Source of the DNA: Hypoxylon rubiginosum
Taxonomy: Eukaryota > Ascomycota > Sordariomycetes > Xylariales > Hypoxylaceae
Reading direction: 5' to 3'
Assembly (NCBI GenBank): GCA_902806565.1
Contig: CADCXA010000018.1
Coordinates: 62,001 to 126,000, forward strand
Length of the DNA stretch: 64,000 nt
Of this stretch, positions 11,559 through 22,163 are shown in pieces. The stretch's first letter is position 1. Every line of letters starts with the position of its first letter. Below the pieces are notes generated by a model. That model had not been told where the DNA came from. It worked only from the letters and a program-made list of their open reading frames with translations, and did no database searches. The position numbers were made by a program, and so were the translations under genes.

Positions 11559-12580
11559 CTCATAAAGCCCACGAACTCGATGGTGATGTTACTTTGGGTT
11601 AATTTACCAGCGAAAGGTTCACCCTTTCTGGTTATCTATCACCTACGTCCTGCAACTGCCGAATGATGCGGAGTTCGCAAAGAGATGCCCTCTCGAGCCT
11701 TCAATTGGTTGCTTAGACGGACCCAGGACTGACAAACTTACCTAGGTACTGATTGAGCGTCAACCGGCTTGCCAATCTCGGCGCCGTCCACTATATTTAG
11801 TGACCATGACGGAAGATGGTGTCGTCGCTCAGCAGCAAAGGCTCAAGCCTCGACCCAGCAGACCGGCCGTTATTATTCGGGAATAAGAATACGGCGACGG
11901 CTTTTTCTGCAGGACTAGCTCACGCCTGGATCAATCAGAATGGGAGATTATAGTAGGAACCGCCCTGCTCGTCGGCCCGTTATTAAAAAAAAAACTATGC
12001 AATATAATCTCACCTGCGTATTATCGACGTGTCTCTGTATTGGTAGTTTCCGCATATACCTACTAGAACTGCTTGACACGGTGATCGTACCCATATATCA
12101 AATCAATAAAGGTCTCACCGTCGACCTAGAATGTAGTATCCCGTCTTAGGTGAGTACACTACGGACGTCCGGCGCATGCAATCCCCGCATCTCTTGCTAT
12201 TGTTTCCCGTCGTCCACTCCATTTTGGACGGGAACTTGTTTCAAGAATGCATAGGAAGCAGTGACTTTAGGAGGTTCTTGGCGTCGGTTGAGGATAGCTG
12301 AAGTCGTGATGGCGCCAGCTGACCGGGGTCCACATGATGCATAACGGCCAGAACAGCATTGGGCTCTGTGATCGACGTCCTATATTGCCGCTTACATCCT
12401 GCTCCCCCGCTGTATCACATTCAGCCTCTTACGTTTTCAGGTTTTCCGACGATTACGATTACCCACTCTTGTTGAGACTACACCCGACATTGGCCTATCT
12501 AATCTAATACTTTGATGCCGTTCATTATGCACGAACGGATCTACCCGTTTGCCAGTAGTCTCACTACATGAAGCTAATAA
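11559..12580. other. Intergenic region
   Basis: No gene is seen; only short unsupported frames occur. It lies upstream of the split transcription factor gene (which reads leftward) and downstream of the decayed tyrosinase. Base composition is ordinary, so the A+T enrichment has not spread this far. Confidence 0.4.
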
Positions 12581-13626
12581 CTATAGCATACCTAGAAACC
12601 CATTTCGGTATCTAGAATATCTCATACTTTCCGATTTCCGATCTTCAGTCGAGCCGGCCATCGGCAAGCTATCTGTCGTGGTGGAGGTGTGTAAGCTCTC
12701 ACCTTCGCGGTATCGGTAGTCTTCGGCTGGGTCATGAAATTCCTTTAACCTCACCTCTAGACGCCTCCTTTGCTAGATCCACCACATCCGGTCAACCTGC
12801 GTATGATAAAGAACGTAAACTGGATCTGAAAACAACCATTCATCAGTAGCTATTACATTCATTTCATACCCAAGTGAAGTATGGACGTACCGTTTGGTGC
12901 CGTGAACATAAGCCAGTCGCCCCCTGTGAACTGCGGGATTGCGTTGCGTGCCCCCTGCTCAAATGCCTCGAAAAAGGAAGTGTAGGTAGTCTGGCTGCTC
13001 CAATGTCTCTCGGATTCTCATGTGTCACATGGCCATTCCAAGTCAGGCTAGGAAGCAGGTGCATATTGAGGAGAGCGGTTAGAATTGCTGCAAGTGCCCT
13101 TCGCTGACGCATTAGCCGCTATGGCGAATTTAGAATTCCGAGCATCGCCACCGAAGCCATGCATGGAAGAGTCGAGACGCAGATAAATCTGCGAACTCCA
13201 AGGGCCAGTCCCAGTATCTACCAGTCGAAGGAAGGAAAACACTAGCTTGGTTTTCGCGTTCCGGGCGTAGGCAAAGAGAACCTACGGTAATAGCCCCTTA
13301 TAGCCACATTTCCGACGCAGCGCCGGTTCGTAGGCGTAGATGTATAATCGATTCCACGACAAGAATGCGGCTGCATAATGAAAGTAACTGCCCGTTTTGG
13401 AGTGGGTGAATACGAAACCATCGTGAAATGAAATCCCTGCTTGAAAATAAGAAGGATGGTGCTCTTTTCTTCGAGTCGGTAGTTGACAGCTCTGCGTTGT
13501 GTGCGTGCTTGCGCTCAGCTTATCTGAACCTAGGAGCATCTGGCCAAGTGCTCGATGGCCCCCAGACAGTAAACCGATAAGAATTACAAGAAGGCATAGT
13601 AGGCATTGTAGTATCATCGACATCAC
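12581..13626 (-). pseudogene. Decayed tyrosinase-like gene
   Basis: Minus-strand pieces follow the order of a fungal tyrosinase. At 13287-13626 there is a hydrophobic N-terminus, then a CuA region with FHYAAAFL and CGYKG. A 68-nt intron (13218-13285) splits the Pro before YWDW as in the neighbouring gene. Next come YWDW, GFGGDA, a CuB region with IPQFTGGDWLMFTAPN, then a DPVYVLYHTQVDRMWW segment and a terminal DTEMGFLG. Decay is plain: the third CuA His is Asn (SWNR), the CuB HNAI is RNAI, LHHT is LYHT, the frame shifts just before GFGGD, and stops occur near 13048 and at 12773-12775. The usual REWR N-terminal block is missing. It cannot bind copper normally. It is arranged head to head with the intact tyrosinase at 13985. 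Confidence 0.8.
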
Positions 13627-13984
13627 CCTCGTTGAGAGTAAATAGGCTATACTTCTAGAATCCTATGCCCGGCATCGCTCAAATGCAAAACGAAAAAACC
13701 CAGCATAAATCGGAATCATACATATCCCTTGATTAATCTAGATAGTTCCAAGTAATTGTCGTGCAGTGTTTGGCGCGGCGCTGGGGAGAGGTAAGCGCAG
13801 CAACATCCTACTTGGCGCATGATATGTGCGCATCGGATGCGAGACGACGCCGAAAGACTCAAGGTTAGATCTTCGCAGTACGTTATACTTGAACAATGGG
13901 AAACATAAATTTTAAGGTCATAATAGAAGATACAAGCTGAAACACGGTCAAGGACGCATAGCTTCGCGTCCCCCCTTGGACAAT
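13627..13984. other. Shared promoter region of the divergent tyrosinase pair
   Basis: A 358-bp spacer separates the starts of the decayed minus-strand tyrosinase and the intact plus-strand one. No gene is seen. If the pair was once co-expressed, the control sites would be here. Confidence 0.4.
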
Positions 13985-15353
13985 ATGGTTCTACAGAGAC
14001 TCTGGCAAATTTTTCAACAATGGCGTAGAAGAGGATACAGCTTATTGACTGACCAAGAACAAGCGAAGCCAGCTGGACAGTCAGAGTAAGTCTATGTTTT
14101 CTTTACTCCTATTCGACTAGTTGCTCAGCCTCGAGTAAACAGGTCTAGCCCACAACAGCACATCAAGTTCGTATGTGCATATATAGCAGCATCTATTGGG
14201 ATACTGCTGCTCTTCGGATGGCTCAACTACGTTGCTACCTGGTATGGGTCCTTAGCAATGGAACCAGGCTTTTGTCGGGAGCCTCCTATACGGAGAGAAT
14301 GGCGATCTTTAACCGAAGACGAGAAGCTCGACTTCATCCAAGCAGTTAATTGCATGAGTACTGTTCCTTCACGGTGGGAATCAAACCACACACTTTATGA
14401 CGATTTCGCGTTCCTTCATGGAGGGATTGGCTCCTGGTGTGCGTATATAACCTACCTTCCTGTTCCGCCCTTACCTGACATTCTGCTAAATACTAAGGGG
14501 CCACATAGGCCACCGTTCTGCATCATTCTTGCCCTGGCATAGGTATACACTCTTCATATGGGAAACTAGTCTAAGAGAGCATTGCGGGTTCAAAGGCCAA
14601 ATCCCGTCAGTCTCCCCCTTTTCTGCGCTGTGTATGTCGTCGAGCTAACTGACGTATCCGTATCTGCCAGGTATTGGGACTGGTCCTTAGATTGGATGAA
14701 CCTGTCAAACTCGTCTATATGGGACAGCTCATCCGGCTTCGGCGGCGATGGGGATCCCAACGGCCCGATAACAGTCGGGGAAGGACGTTGCGTGACGGAT
14801 GGCCCATTCTCTCATCTACGCCCAATACTGTACAACCACACGCTCCAAGAACACTGTCTTTCGAGAGGGTTTCGAGACAATGGGACGGTGGGCCGCCTGC
14901 CCGGGATACCGTTTAGCCCAGAGTCGATCGGCCGGATAATACGCAGGTCAACCTACAAGGAGTTTGTCCAGGATGTTGAGTACCGCCTCCACAATGCTAT
15001 TCACGGCGCTATCGCGGGAGACTTTTTGGCCTTGACTGCAGCAAACGGTATTACATCTTGGCGACTCTCTCTCTCTCTTTCTCTCTCTCTCTCTATAGTA
15101 AGAAAATTGCTAACGTATCACTCAAGATCCCATATTCTTCGTTCACCATACGCAACTTGATCATTTATGGTGGCAATGGCAACAGGAAAACCTAGGTCGG
15201 AGACTCAACCAGTATGAAGGAAGGCACATGTATAACTCGACTGAGGAGAATGCGACTATTGATGACAAACTCCTATATGGCGGGTTTGCTGAAGACATTC
15301 CCGTGTCTAAAGTCATGAACACGGAGAATGGGTTCCTTTGTTATCGATATTGA
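13985..15353 (+). CDS. Membrane-anchored tyrosinase (short fungal type)
   Basis: Five exons join in frame: 13985-14085, 14143-14438, 14509-14605, 14671-15047 and 15127-15353, giving 365 residues. A short basic N-terminus with a YSLLTD motif precedes one membrane segment at about residues 43-65, so the catalytic part is probably lumenal or extracellular (type II). CuA ligands are His126, His134 and His143 in FLPWHR. YWDW follows at 166-169 and GFGGDG after it. CuB ligands are His272 and His276 (HNAIH) and a His in FVHHTQLDHLWW near 297-298. All key residues are present. Short tyrosinases of this kind oxidise phenols and often sit in pigment, RiPP or other metabolite clusters. No precursor peptide or UstYa-type gene is seen nearby. 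The last intron holds a CT repeat. Confidence 0.88.
15068..15105 (+). repeat. CT microsatellite in the last tyrosinase intron
   Basis: A run of CT dinucleotides inside the 79-nt intron 15048-15126. It is likely to vary in length between strains. Confidence 0.7.
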
Positions 15354-15369
15354 GATATCGATATTGAGA
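15342..15369 (+). repeat. Tandem 14-mer over the tyrosinase stop codon
   Basis: TATCGATATTGAGA occurs twice back to back. The first copy contains the TGA stop at 15351-15353, so the duplication lies at the junction of coding sequence and 3' UTR. Confidence 0.8.
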
Positions 15370-15793
15370 TGGGCTGACGACCTGAGTTTAAGTGATAGGT
15401 AGAGGAACAAGAATTGATACAGGCAACAGTCCCACGTGTCTCATTGACAGTAGGCCCGTGGTAGAATTCAGCGGATTGAGCGTCGGACACCTAACCCCTA
15501 ATATCAAAATGAAGCCTACGCCCAGTCAGATAGTGCTAGTGAAGCCAGAGGTCAAGAAGAATCCGTAATCACTTGTCGGCGTTGATTTACAGGGGCTCCC
15601 AGCTCCCCGGATTCTGCCAAGACGCTATGACATGCTGGACATGCCGCTGCTGTAGGTGATTAATAGCGGGTAGGCGCTGGCGTAACCATTTAATAGCGCG
15701 GGGTACTTTTCTAACTTCAGAAATTTTGCCAAGCGTGAAGCTCAGCTTTATATTTTAACAACGTTCTCATTCTTCTGTTACTAGACGTTAAAG
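15370..15793. other. Intergenic region
   Basis: No gene is seen between the tyrosinase and KTI12. It marks the change from accessory to housekeeping content. Confidence 0.4.
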
Positions 15794-16883
15794 ATGCCGG
15801 TGAGTTCATGATGATCCCATGTATCTAAATGAAGATACTGACCAATAACTTTAGCTCGTCATAGTTACAGGCCTTCCCACGTCCGGCAAAACCACTCGAG
15901 CCAAACAGCTACACAGTTACCTCTCAGAACGTATACAAGGATCGCCCAGCACGCCGTCCAAGTATCGTCTGCACATAATATCGGACCAGACACTATCTAT
16001 CCACCGCTCCGTATACGATCTATCAGCGACGCCAGCGCACACACGATCTGCTAATGCCTCCGAGAAGGATGCGCGAGCGAGCATCTACGGCGCAGTGAAG
16101 CGCGTGCTTAGCGACCGTGACATCGTCATCCTCGACGGATTAAATTACATCAAGGGCTGGCGGTACCAACTTTTCTGCGAAGCCAAGGCTGTGCGCACCC
16201 CTAGCTGCGTCCTGCGAATAGGATGTTCGAGAGACCAAGCCAGGGAGGTCAACGAGGAGAGGCTACAGCAACGGCAGCGAGGCGGCGAACCCGACAAAGA
16301 TGGCGCCGATGGCGCGAGCGAGGAAAAGAAGCAGGAGACGGGGCAAGAAGAGGATGACGCGTACGAGCCGGGCAATTGGGAGAACCTCGTCTTCCGCTAC
16401 GAAGAACCAAATGCTATGACCAGGTGGGACAGCCCGCTTTTCACTCTAATATGGGAGGACGATGAAGCACAGACGAAACAGGTCTTCGACAGCATGTGGG
16501 ATACCATCGCGGGAGAGGCCCGGAAGCCGGTGCGGCCTAACCAAGCTACCGTACAGAGGGGTAGAGACGGGGGCGGGGATTACTTGTACGTCCTCGATCG
16601 CGAAACACAGGACATCGTCAAGAGGATATTAGATCAGCAAAGCGACGAGGGCGGAGATGAGATCAAGATTCCGGGAGCAAGTGGCAACAACGGAGATGAT
16701 CTGGTGGTAGAATTGCCAGCCGGCAAGAAAGTTGGTCTACCTCAACTACAGCGTTTGCGAAGAGCCTACATGGGCTTGCACAGGGGCGGCATCGGTCTCG
16801 AAAATGTAGGAAATATGGGCCCAGAAAGGATACGAGAGACCTTTGTTGGCTATCTCAATGACGCCTTTGAAAAGGATGGTTGA
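15794..16883 (+). CDS. KTI12: KTI12 homologue, Elongator-associated P-loop protein
   Basis: The first exon is only ATG CCG (15794-15799). A 55-nt intron follows, then exon 2 runs 15855-16883, giving 344 residues. The P-loop GLPTSGKTT is at residues 8-16. The segment around DIVILDGLNYIKGWRYQLFCEAK is typical of KTI12/PSTK-family kinases. An acidic, Lys/Glu-rich insertion near residues 130-180 is followed by a conserved NLVFRYEEPNAMTRWDSPLF block. KTI12 works with Elongator in modifying wobble uridines of tRNA, in cytoplasm and nucleus, and its ATPase is tRNA-dependent. The length is slightly above yeast, mostly because of the acidic insertion. The split after two codons is common in filamentous fungi. 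Confidence 0.93.
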
Positions 16884-17318
16884 TACAACCAGCTTCTGCC
16901 CACACAGTCCTAAAGCTCTAAAACTACGTCTCCTTTCTGTCATGATACCCCTAGTATTGGAAGATATATTATAGCGTCTGCTTAGGCATTGAAAATCGAA
17001 GATATTCAACCGAAGCTCGATATTTGAGGCTATCTAAATCCCCACAGCCTAAGTACATCGTCCTCATAAATCTGGTAGTTGACCCCGCCGTTAGTACGCC
17101 AACGTACGAAACACAACCTCACTATTAACCAAAAAATGGACTGAAAATGATTTATTCTTGCCCGATTTCATAAACTTTATATTCCTCGGCAAACGCCAAA
17201 TCACGTGGTTCATAGCTGCCTATACGAACATCTTCCTAGATCTGACAATGAATCCTTTTTGTGATTTTCTAGAACTAGAAACTGGTTTGCCGTCGTAACA
17301 ATTCAAGAAGTTTTACGC
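16884..17318. other. Intergenic region
   Basis: No gene or repeat is seen. It contains the terminator of KTI12 and the promoter of the next gene. Confidence 0.4.
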
Positions 17319-18485
17319 ATGCAGTGTATGTTTCGTTTAGACCGTGTCTCATTCCTGCTCATTCAGAAGCGTTGTTCCTACGTCTCATCCAAGCATTCGC
17401 TTACTCGAGGAATAACCAATTCCTCTAGAGGGGGTCTATTTACATACCCGCCATCATCCACAGCTATGGACGAGCTGATACAGAAAGCAATCAAGCAAAA
17501 TAACGAGGCGAGTAAGCCGGGGTCCTCGGTTCCGTGGGAACCTGATCAGCCGCATGCTCAGCCATTCTACACATACGACAGCCCCAAGCAGTCATGGGAG
17601 CCGGCGAAGTGCAAGCCGCTGCAGGAGGCAAATGCCCCTCAAGGCGTCAGTAGACTCGCACTATTTAGCTGGAACATCGATTTTATGCTGCCGCTCGCCA
17701 AGGCTAGGATGGACGCGGCCTTGGAACATCTCGACGGCCTGGTTAGCAAGTTAGGGCCAGAAACAGCCGTGGTGATCTACCTGCAAGAATGCGTTGGGGA
17801 GGACCTCACGACCATTGGCGAAAAGGGGTGGGTCAGGGACAAGTTCCACGTCACGGACGTCGACGGATCGAACTGGGCGACCCGCTACGGCACCACGACG
17901 CTGGTGGACCGCCGTCTGGACATCACATCCTGCTTCCGCGTCCACTACCAGAGGACCCGCATGCAGCGCGACGCCTTCTTCGTCGACGTCGTGCTCGGCA
18001 CACGTGGCCGGGGCCAACACAAAACGATCCGGCTGTGCAACACGCACCTCGAGTCCCTAGCCTTCGAGCCGCCGCTCCGCCCGGCCCAGGTGCAGCTGAT
18101 GACCCGGTACATGCGCGCGGACGGCGTGGACGGCGCGCTCGCCGCGGGCGACTTCAACGCGATCCAGCCGTTCGACCGGACGCTGCACTCGGACAACGAC
18201 CTGAAAGACGCGTACCTCGAGCTCGGCGGCCGCGAGGACAGCGACGGCGGGTACACGTGGGGCCAGCAGGCGGCGACCACGCTGCGGGACCGGTTCGGCT
18301 GCTCCCGCATGGACAAGGTGTACTTCACCGGGGACTGCCTCTGGCTGGTGAGCTTCGGGAGGTTCGGCGCGGACGTGCTGGTGAGCGGCGAGAGGGAGCG
18401 GGAGAGGATTGTGAGCCTCGGGTTTGAGAAGCCTTGGATCACGGATCACTTGGGGGTGGTGGCGACGGTGGAGGTCGTTGAGTAA
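17319..18485 (+). CDS. Endonuclease/exonuclease/phosphatase family protein (TDP2-like)
   Basis: A single frame of 388 residues. The catalytic core shows, in order, SWNID (about 117), a YLQE metal-binding Glu (about 155), NTHLES (about 240), GDFN (about 277), SRMDK (about 328) and a final DHLG (about 374). These are the six signature motifs of the Mg-dependent EEP superfamily. Similar fungal proteins are annotated as tyrosyl-DNA phosphodiesterase 2-like, but the exact substrate cannot be told from motifs. The first 49 residues are basic, with Arg, Ser and hydrophobics and few acids. A second in-frame Met (17466, MDEL) would start a cytosolic or nuclear form. Base composition becomes markedly G+C-rich from 17840 onward. 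Confidence 0.8.
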   Translation: MQCMFRLDRVSFLLIQKRCSYVSSKHSLTRGITNSSRGGLFTYPPSSTAMDELIQKAIKQNNEASKPGSSVPWEPDQPHAQPFYTYDSPKQSWEPAKCKPLQEANAPQGVSRLALFSWNIDFMLPLAKARMDAALEHLDGLVSKLGPETAVVIYLQECVGEDLTTIGEKGWVRDKFHVTDVDGSNWATRYGTTTLVDRRLDITSCFRVHYQRTRMQRDAFFVDVVLGTRGRGQHKTIRLCNTHLESLAFEPPLRPAQVQLMTRYMRADGVDGALAAGDFNAIQPFDRTLHSDNDLKDAYLELGGREDSDGGYTWGQQAATTLRDRFGCSRMDKVYFTGDCLWLVSFGRFGADVLVSGERERERIVSLGFEKPWITDHLGVVATVEVVE

Positions 18486-18909
18486 TGCTGGGTCGATTAG
18501 ATCACTAGAGAGAGGCATTTGATATGGTTTCTTGGTTGGGATGGCGCGCCTTATGATGCTGTAAGGCACACTATACGACAAATAGAGCTTCGTCTCTACA
18601 TTAAGCACCTGGAGATGGGGCTTGGAGACGTTATATAGCATATGTTTTAGTCAGCTAACAATGCCTTATCTTGAATTTTGACAAGCCGCCTTTCGACGTG
18701 ACTAATGGGAGATGGTCGATGAACTGAGTTCCTCTTCTCATATGAAGGCGTTAGTTTGGTTGTCTAGTAGGCAAAAGATGCTGTTGAATGGAGCTATGAC
18801 GCTCACACACAGGCTTCAAAATAGGGCCTCATGGAAAAGTTGCATCACAACATATCTTTTCGTATAGTATAGTGTTGTTCACACAGTAGCCTTAGAGTCT
18901 TAATATGAG
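18486..18909. other. Intergenic region upstream of the tRNA
   Basis: No gene is seen; only the flanks of the tRNA gene and the 3' end of the EEP gene. Confidence 0.4.
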
Positions 18910-18983
18910 GGCTTCGTAGTGTAGTTGGTTATCACGTCAGTCTAACACACTGAAGGTCTCCAGTTCGAACCTGGACGAAGTCA
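18910..18983 (+). tRNA. tRNA-Val (anticodon AAC)
   Basis: 74 nt with a complete cloverleaf. The acceptor stem GGCTTCG pairs with CGAAGTC (one G-U). The D arm contains TAGTTGGTTA. The anticodon stem TCAGT/ACTGA encloses CTAACAC with AAC at its centre. The T arm carries GTTCGAACC and the discriminator base is A. There is no intron. The internal A and B boxes are present as expected for Pol III. Confidence 0.95.
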
Positions 18984-19243
18984 CTACCTAGTTCCTCCTT
19001 AGATACCTCGTAAGGAATCTATATATTTTCTTTTTGCCATTTCATCTCCGGTGGATTGATGCCTTAAACCTAGGCTATATAGCTACCCATAAGCCTAGAC
19101 TCTCAAGTCACTATAGTGGTTACTAATAACCACGTAGTTGAGTCAGGGGTAATCTTCTAATTACGAAATGACTATGGTGGTTCGGTCATGTTAGGGGTAA
19201 AGGTGAGATAGCACCACTTGCACTTCTTGCCATCGACCCCTTA

Positions 19244-20353
19244 TTATTTCTTAGCCCGGGTATCTGACCACAACTTATCCACAATCTGAAACACCGCCGT
19301 GACGTCCCGCATGACGGCCTCGTCGACCTTCCCGCCGAGCTTCTGCTGGATCTTGTCGGGATGCCACCGGACCCGCTCCTCCTTGAGCTTCGCCAGGAAC
19401 TCAGCCCCGCCCACGTCTTCGGCGTCGATCCCCATGACGAAGAAGTCCTGGACCGCGGCGGCGTCCACGTCCTCGCGGCGCCCGCTCCGCACCGGCCACG
19501 CCATGCCCTCCGGCGCCCCGTCCCACGCGCCCCAGGCCCCGACGTACTCCTCCCAGCGCTCCTTCCACCCCTTCCTGCGCCGCCTCTCCTCGCCCCGCCG
19601 CAGGCTGCGCTCCATCTCGCGCGTCAGCCGCGCCGCCTCCACCTGCTCCTCGTCCCGCTTCTTCCGGCGCTCCTCGCGGCGCGCGCGTTCTTCTAGTAAA
19701 CCCTGGTGCGTCTTCTCCCACATCTTCTGGCGCACGAACGCCGCGTACTCGTCGTCGTCCATGCGCTCGAGACACTCTTCTCCGTCGGCACAGGCCTTGT
19801 TTTCGTTGCCGGCGCGGGACGGCCGCGTCTGCGGGTAGATGTGGATCGGCTGCCCGTACACGTTCTGCCAGTACGCGGCGCCCTCGTCGTCGGCCATGGC
19901 GTCGAACAGCGACTCCCGGAACGCGGCGTCGGAGCCGAGCGGCGGCTGCTCGAACGGGTTGGGCGGCGTTGGCGAGCGGGAGCGCGTGCGGCGCCGCTTG
20001 TGACGATGGTGGGAGGAAGAGTGGTGGTGGCGGTGATGATGTCTGTGTCTGCGGTGAGGGTGGGATGATTCTTCGTCGTCTCTGTCTTCGCGATCCTGGT
20101 CTCGGTCCCGGTGAGAATGCGAGCTCTTCTTCGATTTAAATCGAAATCGGGTCGTCTTCTTCCTTTCCCTCGTCTCCGTAGCCTCTTCCGCTTCTACCTG
20201 TTCTGAATCGGGTTGCGGCTCTCGAGGTGGGGCCTCCTCCGAAGGCGTGCGAGGATGTTCCATTTTAGGAGATTCAGAACGGTATTCTGGGTTGATAGAG
20301 GAGAGGATATGTCGCCTCTTGGGCGACGCTGGTTCTGTTGTCATCGTGTGCAC
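19244..20353 (-). CDS. NFKBIL1-like protein with C-terminal J-like segment
   Basis: A single exon of 369 residues. The N-terminal third is disordered, with RS/SR-like and His-rich tracts (about 80-130) reminiscent of splicing-related proteins. The middle is a long charged coiled coil (about 210-275) dense in Arg and Glu. The C-terminus has the conserved block with WHPDK followed by VTAVFQIVDKLW, which marks NF-kappa-B-inhibitor-like protein 1 homologues. In animals that family acts in mRNA processing. Fungal members are poorly studied and nuclear location is inferred. A second Met lies three codons downstream. The reverse strand shows long shadow frames because of the G+C-rich sequence. Confidence 0.82.
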   Translation of the reverse strand: MHTMTTEPASPKRRHILSSINPEYRSESPKMEHPRTPSEEAPPREPQPDSEQVEAEEATETRERKKTTRFRFKSKKSSHSHRDRDQDREDRDDEESSHPHRRHRHHHRHHHSSSHHRHKRRRTRSRSPTPPNPFEQPPLGSDAAFRESLFDAMADDEGAAYWQNVYGQPIHIYPQTRPSRAGNENKACADGEECLERMDDDEYAAFVRQKMWEKTHQGLLEERARREERRKKRDEEQVEAARLTREMERSLRRGEERRRRKGWKERWEEYVGAWGAWDGAPEGMAWPVRSGRREDVDAAAVQDFFVMGIDAEDVGGAEFLAKLKEERVRWHPDKIQQKLGGKVDEAVMRDVTAVFQIVDKLWSDTRAKK

Positions 20354-20990
20354 ATATTGTGTGACGTTTTCCCTTTGCTAGGAAAGATGAGAAAGGAATA
20401 TTGTATTTTGAGGTGGGAGAAATGCTGTCATAACGGTTGCGACCGATAAGTTGCCTATGTTAAATCTTATCTTATCAATTTATTTTGCCAACCCCACATC
20501 AACTTTTGAGGTCAGTTCAGCAAATTATTATATAGAATCAACGTCTAATAGCTGGTAGAAATCTGTACAAGTTAGACTTGTGACCGAAGCAAAAATGAGA
20601 CAAAACGCTTCATGATTATATAGTAACTTCCCGGAAAAGAAACAGGCGTTCGGTAGCAAGGTTCAGAGCTGGCCCAGATGGCATTACGAACAACTTAGTC
20701 AAATACACCTCCAGTGTTAAGAACGAAGTTCTCGTTTCTATCCTCATGAATACAGAGCGAGGTAATTTAACAATTAACTTAATTTTATTTCATGTTCTAA
20801 CCCAGCAGTCACTAGGGGGTACATGAGCAGTACGGTGAAAGTGCAAAGGGCGCGAACGCGTGTAGAAATATCGTCTTACACTGGGAGCTTGATAATCTGT
20901 ACCATCGTCTCTTTCATAAGTCTAGGTCATCCTCTCATTTTTCCATTGGGTATCACTATAAGTTGTCTCGTGCCGAAACTTCCATCGATC
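20354..20990. other. Spacer between EFG1 and the NFKBIL1-like gene
   Basis: No gene is seen. Both neighbours read leftward, so it holds the EFG1 3' end and the promoter of the NFKBIL1-like gene. Confidence 0.4.
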
Positions 20991-21901
20991 CTACTCGAAG
21001 AAACCACCGTCGCTATCGTCACCATGATCTGAGGGCGGTTGTTCGTCTTTCTTCGCGCGGCCCTTTCCTTTTTGCGTACTCCGAGAATCTGGTTTCTCCG
21101 AACTCTTCGCCGTGGTGGACTTGTTCTTTGAAGGAGTAGCATCCTTCGAGGGTTCATCGGGTTTCTTGCTCTGGTTGTTTGCAGCTAGCTTTCGTTCTCG
21201 GATCTCGACCAATGCCCGCATTCCCTTCTCTGACGCCTTCTCTATGACTTCCCACATCGGCGGTCTGTCGGTGTGTAGAGCTTGTGCTGCTGTGCTTGCG
21301 TCCTCTGGTTTCTCTCCACCATGCACTGACAACCCTAACGATGATACGGGATATAGGCTGACATAGCGTTCTCGAAAAGGGAAATATCGTGTGTAGAGGC
21401 TGTCTACCTCAGCTCTGTGTAGATCTGCCTTGAGCTTCTCGGTCTCTGTGTCATGAGTCGCTTTGTTGAGTTGGGACTGGATTTGCTTCGCGAGTCGGTC
21501 TGCCTTCTTCCTTTCTAGAGTGCATTGTTAGTTCCGAATAGTCATTTTAGTCTACGGTATGAACGGGAAGATCTACCAAAGAAGCGAACCATGTGGTACT
21601 TCTTGATCATCGTCTTTCTCTTCTTCTCGTCGGCGAGCTCTGTAATCTTCTGCTGATGGTGGGCCAGCTCTCTTTCTAGTTCATTTTGTACGTTCGCAGG
21701 GATATTGTGACCAGTCTTGAATCGTCGTTCAATCGTTCGTGCGCGCTTCTTGACCCAGTTCATGTTATCCGGCTTCTTTTTCGTATTCTTAGACTTCTTC
21801 GGCGCATGAAATCCGGGGTTTCGCTCGTGGGCCTCTCCATGTTCAGAGGAGTCGGGCCTAGAGTCGGCCTTGAAGTCTGAGAATTTCCTTTTAGAATTCA
21901 T
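20991..21901 (-). CDS. EFG1: rRNA-processing protein EFG1
   Basis: Two exons, 21577-21901 and 20991-21514, with a 62-nt intron. The phase is exact: G plus AA gives Glu in MVRFFERKKADR. The product has 282 residues. The N-terminal half has the conserved NWVKKRARTIERRF block, a Glu/Lys-rich coiled coil and the signature KKRKTMIKKYHMVRFFERKK. A DSLYTRYFPFRERYVSLYP segment follows. The C-terminal tail is Lys/Ser-rich and ends in an acidic patch. EFG1 acts in the nucleolus in early 18S rRNA maturation as part of the 90S pre-ribosome. Confidence 0.93.
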
Positions 21902-22163
21902 TGTGAAAGCTGTATATAGCCACTTCTTAGGTAGGTGTCGCTGCTGAAAATGCTAGCAGTCGGGTTGGGTTTGATGTTGAGAATAAAACGAATCCAAAAA
22001 TTCGCAAATAATTATTGTCTTATCTGCATACGCCTAAATTGATAAGGGATCTATAAACCTTACCCACCCCCGCAATTGCATATCCTCAACAAGCTTTAGT
22101 GCATTTTACGCTTCCCTTCAACTTATAAGATGGCGTCTTGGGATCTCGATTCTCTTCTCACAT
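21902..22163. other. Short spacer with EFG1 promoter
   Basis: No gene is seen. It lies between two leftward genes. Confidence 0.3.

Noticed and set aside
14036..14048. 13-nt match between tyrosinase exon 1 (GGATACAGCTTAT) and the transposon terminus
   Set aside because: It lies in coding sequence for a conserved-looking Gly-Tyr-Ser-Leu stretch, extends no further and has no inverted partner nearby; taken as chance.
13985..15353. RiPP precursor near the tyrosinase
   Set aside because: No nearby frame has a signal peptide followed by repeated cores with KR-type cleavage sites.
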